In this document: piece after piece, positions 59,901 through 64,000 of the stretch | Layout: every line of letters starts with the position of its first letter | Numbering within the stretch: position 1 is the stretch's first letter | Assembly: GCA_033239525.1 (NCBI GenBank) | Contig: BSYO01000025.1 | Coordinates: 1,956,001 to 2,020,000 of the forward strand | Reading direction: 5' to 3' | Source: Nepenthes gracilis | Lineage: Eukaryota > Streptophyta > Magnoliopsida > Caryophyllales > Nepenthaceae | Length of the DNA stretch: 64,000 nt | Notes under the pieces: model-generated | Told to the model about the DNA's origin: nothing | What the model saw: only the letters and a program-made list of their open reading frames with translations | Databases searched by the model: none | Program-made: the position numbers and the translations under genes

Positions 59901-62057
59901 GAGGTGACCTTTTGTTTATAATGGGAAGACTTTCTTCTTCCTTCAAGGCCCCTTTTTAAGGACAAAGCTGTGTTAGATGGGGCTAGCTGTGGGATACATG
60001 ATATGCCTTCCCCCAAAGTGGATAATACATTGAATGGTAAAGGATCGACCTCGAAACTAAATAATAGCGCCATCTATGGGAATCGATATCAATGCATTTA
60101 ATATAGCAGCATGAACACCTATTCACTGGGGGCTATATTATGAGGGTGTATTGTTTCACATTTATTGAATAAAGTGAGAAGACTTTATTCTCCATTCAAG
60201 GTGCCTTTTTAAAAGATGAAGCCATGTGTGACAGGGCTAGTGATTAGATACATCCCATGCCTTTTTCCCAAAACGGACAATACCTTGAATTGGAATTTGC
60301 TTGACCTCAGAACTCAATCGAAAGTAATATAGAGTCTAAGACATTGAAAACTTTAGCATGAATGCATGAGGGTACCATGTGTTGAAGACCATGTAATTGC
60401 CGCCTTTGTGTTAGATGATTTGTGACTTGGAGTAGTTGGTCGATTCCTTTCTACTTAATTCATGTTTGAATAATATTAAAGCTCAACCATGGGCGGATCT
60501 AGGATTTTTTAATAGGGTCAATGAAAAATCTTTGTTCAATTATTAATAAATCTATATAATTAATTAATTATATATATATATTTTTTGAGTAGACTCAATT
60601 GACCCCACATCCTGATGAGTGCGTCTGTCCCTGGAGTCATGGATGGAAAACCAAGGCCACCCTTATCAGATTCCTATTTCAAATATACAAAAGGAGCTGG
60701 GGTTTTGTTTAATAATTTCAGCTATTAGTAGAATAAGAAAGCCAGATCTTTAAGTGGATGATAACAAAATCCTAAGATGCACTTCACGGCACTCAGTTGA
60801 AATCCCATTTGTCCGACTGTTTTAATGTATTTCCCTTTCTATTCTCAATCTACGCAACCAGTAGAAATTTCTTTTATTATGGACTAATTCTTCTTGAATA
60901 CATATACACAAACAAGAAGCTAATGATAGTAGTGCCATCTTTTCAAGGGCAGATTTAGAGATTTATTTCAGTAGGGTCAATATTCAAAGTAATTTTATTA
61001 AAAAAAACTACTAAAAATCAATACATAAATAGTTTACTATTTCATAAAGAGTAGATTTGAGAAAATCATTTTACTGTTTTTTTGTAAAAATATAGTGAAA
61101 AATCAATTAATCTTAGAGAGACAAATGAGTTGCAGTAGCCAATAAATTGTTTTTGTGGGGTTAATAAAAGACTATATTTTAGTCGTCGATATATTTATAT
61201 CTAATTTAATTTTATTTATATACATATATATATATTTAAGTGGGGTCCATGGGACCCACTAAACCTACCATGATCTGCCACTTGACCCTTGCTGAGTGTT
61301 CAGAGCGCTTAGCCCAGGCTTAAAGAATCGTTCCGCACTTTCTGTCTTCCCTTTTCCTAAGGATATCCCCTTCCTTTGGTTCTCCTCTGCTTTCTTTTCA
61401 GTAGCAGAATTTTGCATTTACTGTCAAATACTTTCCTAACCCTTCTCCTGATTCAGATAATTTCCTTAGCAGTGTATATCCACTTGCCTGCCATATTTGT
61501 GCATGAAAATTGCCTAGTTGTGTTGTACCAATAGGAGATGGAAGATACTCAATTTAGAGAATTGTTATAATTTTAACCGTTTAAGTTATCGTCATAAATG
61601 ATAAAATTCTTACTATTTAAAAATATGAGCAGGGATAAAAAGTTGGGAGGACATGACCCCACTTGTTAAAAAATTTGTAGCGGCATGTGAGATATTCCCC
61701 ATGGTGATAATTTCATACTGTCAACTTATACAGCTAGTATAAAAAGACAAGCACAACGCATTATAATGTGTTTTTATAGTCCTAGCCGTCTAACTTGTTT
61801 CATTGAGAGCATGATGGAAGTACAAATTTGAAATACCTTAACAAGACTATTTGTTAAACGTTTTAACAAATATATTTTCATTTTCTGAAGTATATATGTA
61901 TTTGCAAATGCAGGAGCATTTAATGAATCCGAACGAGGTGGACAGATTGCTTATATTGACACATAATCTTGACCTGTCTTACCGAATTGAATGGATCGGC
62001 GGACGCAGACTGGTTCTCTCAAGGCAAGTCCACGCCTTGGGCACTTTTCAGCTGTAG
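47908..62057 (+). CDS. WDR7/rabconnectin-3-beta-like WD40 protein (9 exons)
   Basis: Hand-built exons: 47908-48063, 48933-51614, 51698-51801, 53910-53979, 54215-55012, 56288-56490, 58897-59017, 59537-59743, 61914-62057 (4485 nt, 1494 residues plus stop). N-terminal WD repeats are seen as LYTGATDGSIVWW, LCGHAAPIADLGFC and SACRDSVLCVWSSRSG; a second group lies near residues 575-720 (FSGHTGAVLCLAAH, SGSMDCTVRVWDLET, LYIWDIKTGAQ). A helical middle contains LVSFWQDEDDHVRMAARSLF, and a last WD block has SALSFSPDGE and SEHGLIIRWWSLGSAWW. This is the layout of the plant homologue of animal WDR7, which with DMXL proteins regulates V-ATPase assembly (animal knowledge; the plant role is inferred). All introns are GT-AG. 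Long introns carry repeats, but the frame is intact. Confidence 0.9.
52163..52290 (+). mobile_element. tRNA-derived SINE (WDR7-like intron 3)
   Basis: The A-box-like TGGTGTAATGATAAAG begins near 52173 and a perfect B box, GGTTCAAGCC, sits at 52215-52224, about 42 bp apart as in tRNA promoters. AGGGTAAGGTTGTGTACAG follows, as in several plant SINEs. The 3' end and target duplications could not be fixed. Confidence 0.72.
53180..53410 (-). repeat. GATATC-rich dispersed repeat, copy 7 (WDR7-like intron 3)
   Basis: Inverted copy with ATATCAGGATATATTGTTAT, TATCGGTGATGTATCGATGA and TATCGATACATATTGTCTAA. Ends ATGTTTTCATCCCTT, the reverse of the usual start. Confidence 0.65.
55372..55610 (+). repeat. 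GATATC-rich dispersed repeat, copy 8 (WDR7-like intron 5)
   Basis: TAGGTATTGGCCGCAATAAT, ACATATCGGCCAATATATTG, ATATATCGTCGATATGGCAA, and right end ATACCAATACATATCGGTCC. Confidence 0.65.
56683..56905 (+). repeat. GATATC-rich dispersed repeat, copy 9 (WDR7-like intron 6)
   Basis: Starts CATGGATGAAGGTATCAGTA, includes AATCGTAAGTTGACAGAGCC and ATATCTCCGATATAATAACA, and ends ACCAATACACATCAGCCGAT plus TTTTGCATCTATAGTTGCAG. Confidence 0.7.
56906..58896 (+). other. Rest of WDR7-like intron 6
   Basis: Contains a (CT)n microsatellite at about 58124-58144 and a GC-richer stretch at about 57760-58690 with an open frame at 58008-58691. That frame has no domain I recognise and lies wholly inside the intron. 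It may be a decayed transposon. Confidence 0.45.
59270..59490. repeat. GATATC-rich dispersed repeat, copy 10, diverged (WDR7-like intron 7)
   Basis: Weaker copy: TTGATATTTGCCATATTGGG, TTATTGGCCGCTATATTAAA, ATATATCTTGAGATATCACC and AATATCTGTATCGGTCGTGG. It ends about 45 bp before exon 8. Confidence 0.5.
59868..60370. repeat. Two imperfect tandem copies of a ~230-bp LTR-like unit (WDR7-like intron 8)
   Basis: Copy 1 (about 59868-60115) and copy 2 (about 60140-60370) share, in order, TTGAATAAAG, GGGAAGACTTT or GAGAAGACTTT, CATTCAAGG or CTTCAAGG, GGGCTAG, and a later AGCATGAA. The layout resembles partial LTR copies. No internal coding DNA lies between. Confidence 0.6.
60489..60640. mobile_element. 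GGGCGGATCTAGG-type small element, copy 1
   Basis: Begins GGGCGGATCTAGGATTTTTT followed by AATAGGGTCAATG. A poly(TA) core leads to AGACTCAATTGACCCCACAT, which looks like a partial inverse of the beginning. Confidence 0.5.
60950..61285. mobile_element. GGGCAGATTTAGAG-type small element, copy 2
   Basis: Begins GGGCAGATTTAGAGATTTAT then TCAGTAGGGTCAAT. It ends AGTGGGGTCCATGGGACCCA, then CCATGATCTGCCAC, the inverse of the GGCAGAT start. This suggests imperfect terminal inverted repeats and a MITE-like nature. Confidence 0.55.
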
Positions 62058-64000
62058 CACTCTCTTCGGTACACAGTCGTTATGGTTCTCCAAGCAGAGA
62101 CCCTCGCATCCACATTCGTTAGCATTATAAGGTACACAATTTCTAATCCTAATAGTTGGGCGGATATCAAAGCCACCTCATCGGAAAGACCATAACAGCA
62201 CTCGTTCGGTAAGCTCTCACTGAACTTCACTGTGGATGTAAGTGGCCGTATGATGCCTCTGTTCTCGTCCGGTGTTGTTCAATATACGTTGCAGTGTGGG
62301 TGCCAGTGATCGTATGATGTTCTTAGATGATCTTCAGGTGGCGAGGATCGAAACCGATGGCGATGGCCTTTGGGTGGACTCTATCAGCTTCATTTTACTT
62401 ATCATGGGGTATTCAAAATTGTACAGCATGTCCGAGACAAGCTTGCTGGGGCAGATTTAGAATTTTTTTTTTTTCAATTAAGTGTCAATATATGGTAATT
62501 TTTATCATGAAAAGCTATATATATATATATATATTTTATTCTTTTATTGTCTTTAACGTTGTGAATTTGAAAGTTTGTGTTACTGTTTTTGATTGATTGA
62601 GAATATGGTAGTCGACATTTGATTTCATATATATATTTGGCAGGCATGGAAAATATATTTTATATTTTTGGTAGTTTGTTAATTAATTTATGTGATTATT
62701 AGAGATTATTTGTGTGCAATTGAAAAAAAAAAAAGGCTAAAACTATCATGGTTTTTCAGTGAAAATCTCTGGAATGCACTAAAAGAGCTGTGGGTATAAC
62801 TAAACTTTTTCAAATGTGGATTTGTTCTTATTTTTATTATTTCAAAAAGAAAGATTTATGGGCAAAAATAAGTCTAGAGAAAATATTTTATTGGTCAATA
62901 GATTACTTAATCTAAAATTCTAAAACTTACTAACTATTTATTATTGATTAGTAATACTTTTTAATGATGCTTTATGTCGATTTATAATGACCCAACTTAT
63001 CATCAATTATAGACAAGTGATGTTTCGGGTAATTATTATTAGTCACAAGATAGAATGTTAGACATTCACAATCATTGACCGATTGATAACATCTCAAACT
63101 ATTAAAATTAATATTTTTGACTTCGTTATTAGTCATCAGATAGTAATATATCGGGTTATTTAACGGTTGTTAGGTAACACATTTCAAGTGATGTAAGCAC
63201 AAGCCTAAAGAGAGAATCCAACCTATAAGGACGTTCTATGGAAGGAAGAGTCCTCCAAACTTATAAGTTGAAGGTTTTATCTTAAATTTTTTGACGTAGG
63301 ACTTGCCCCATCATGTTTAAAAAATAGTAAATATAATATATTTTTTAATAGTAAATACTATTATGTTTGAAAAAAAAGCCCACAAAAAGAGAGTTGGGCA
63401 TAACATTGTGATATTAGCCCACAAAGGGATGAAAAGGATGCACACCATGCCTATGTGAATTTTAATTTTAAAACCAATGACATATAAGGCTCACCTAGTC
63501 CTTTGAAGGAAGATTTTAAAAAGTCTACTCACTTCACTTGCTCTTTTTTTTTTTTAAAAATTAATCAAATAATAATTATTTATTTTAAAATAAATAATTA
63601 AAATTGATAGATGAAAAGACTTTTATATTTGTGAGTGGTGTAATTCCTCAATCCCCCAAAAAAGAAAAGATAAAAGAAACAAATATCATATAATATGGGG
63701 TTAGGAAAGCTCCATCTTGCAAGATTTTTTCCCAACTATATGATTGAAAATCATTAATTAAAATTAAAAAAAATAGCTATGAAATATGAAGTAAGATTTT
63801 TCTAATAATACCTGTATTTTAATACCTTAATATTTAAATAAAATTATTTTTTTATATTTTAAATTAATTTTTATCTCAACTGTTGAATTATTTAGTTCTA
63901 TTTACATATATTTCTATAATAAAAAAATTATGTTCTTAATCTTAGTTTGAGTAATTATGTTCTGGACATTATCACATTAATGTAGATTTCAATATAATGG
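62058..64000. other. 3' flank of the WDR7-like gene and AT-rich intergenic DNA
   Basis: The first several hundred bases are probably 3' UTR. Near 62449 GGGGCAGATTTAGAATTTTT looks like the start of a third GGGCAGAT-type element, followed by a (TA)n run at about 62516-62535. The rest is A/T-rich with no supported gene to the window edge. Confidence 0.5.
63573..63600. repeat. Perfect 28-bp AT palindrome
   Basis: TAATTATTTATTTT is followed directly by its exact inverse complement AAAATAAATAATTA. It is similar in sequence to the arms of the hairpin at 19528-19624. Confidence 0.7.

Overview
This window is nuclear DNA from a flowering plant. The evidence is AT-rich sequence, GT-AG introns from under 100 bp to several kb, plant-specific gene families (DYW-type pentatricopeptide repeat, LEA2/NHL, PIAL SUMO ligase) and plant transposons (Ty3/gypsy chromovirus, solo LTR, SINEs, MITE-like repeats). 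The species cannot be named from sequence alone.

Layout: 1-6.5 kb is AT-rich intergenic DNA. At 6.5-14.1 kb, on the minus strand, lies a DYW-type PPR gene broken in at least four ways: two in-frame TGA codons, a frameshift at an (AG)7 tract, and a 5.7-kb chromovirus (8265-13975) inserted in its coding sequence with a perfect 5-bp target duplication. At 14.2-16.4 kb there is a long-terminal-inverted-repeat element, then a solo LTR (15285-16121) inside an (AT/CATATA)n microsatellite. At 16.7-17.1 kb is a frameshifted first-exon fragment resembling organellar ribosomal protein bL25. At 19.65-20.33 kb, minus strand, is an intact single-exon LEA2/NHL membrane protein gene. 20.3-27.9 kb holds decayed repeats.

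Two large plus-strand genes fill most of the right half. 27957-44210 is a 16-exon PIAL1/PIAL2-type SUMO E4 ligase gene (883 codons), including a GC-AG intron. 47908-62057 is a 9-exon WDR7/rabconnectin-3-beta-like WD40 gene (1494 codons). Both models were assembled by hand from splice sites and family knowledge, and both sum to a multiple of three. Between them (44.2-47.9 kb) lies a 1.1-kb direct tandem duplication with a short templated patch in one copy.

The introns of the two large genes, with flanking DNA, carry about ten copies in both orientations of a 220-300-bp repeat rich in GATATC/ATATCGG dyads. I cannot assign it to a named family. The two large genes are functionally unrelated (SUMO conjugation versus V-ATPase or endomembrane function). 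I saw no CRISPR array, organellar insertion, convincing tRNA gene or new defence-like system.
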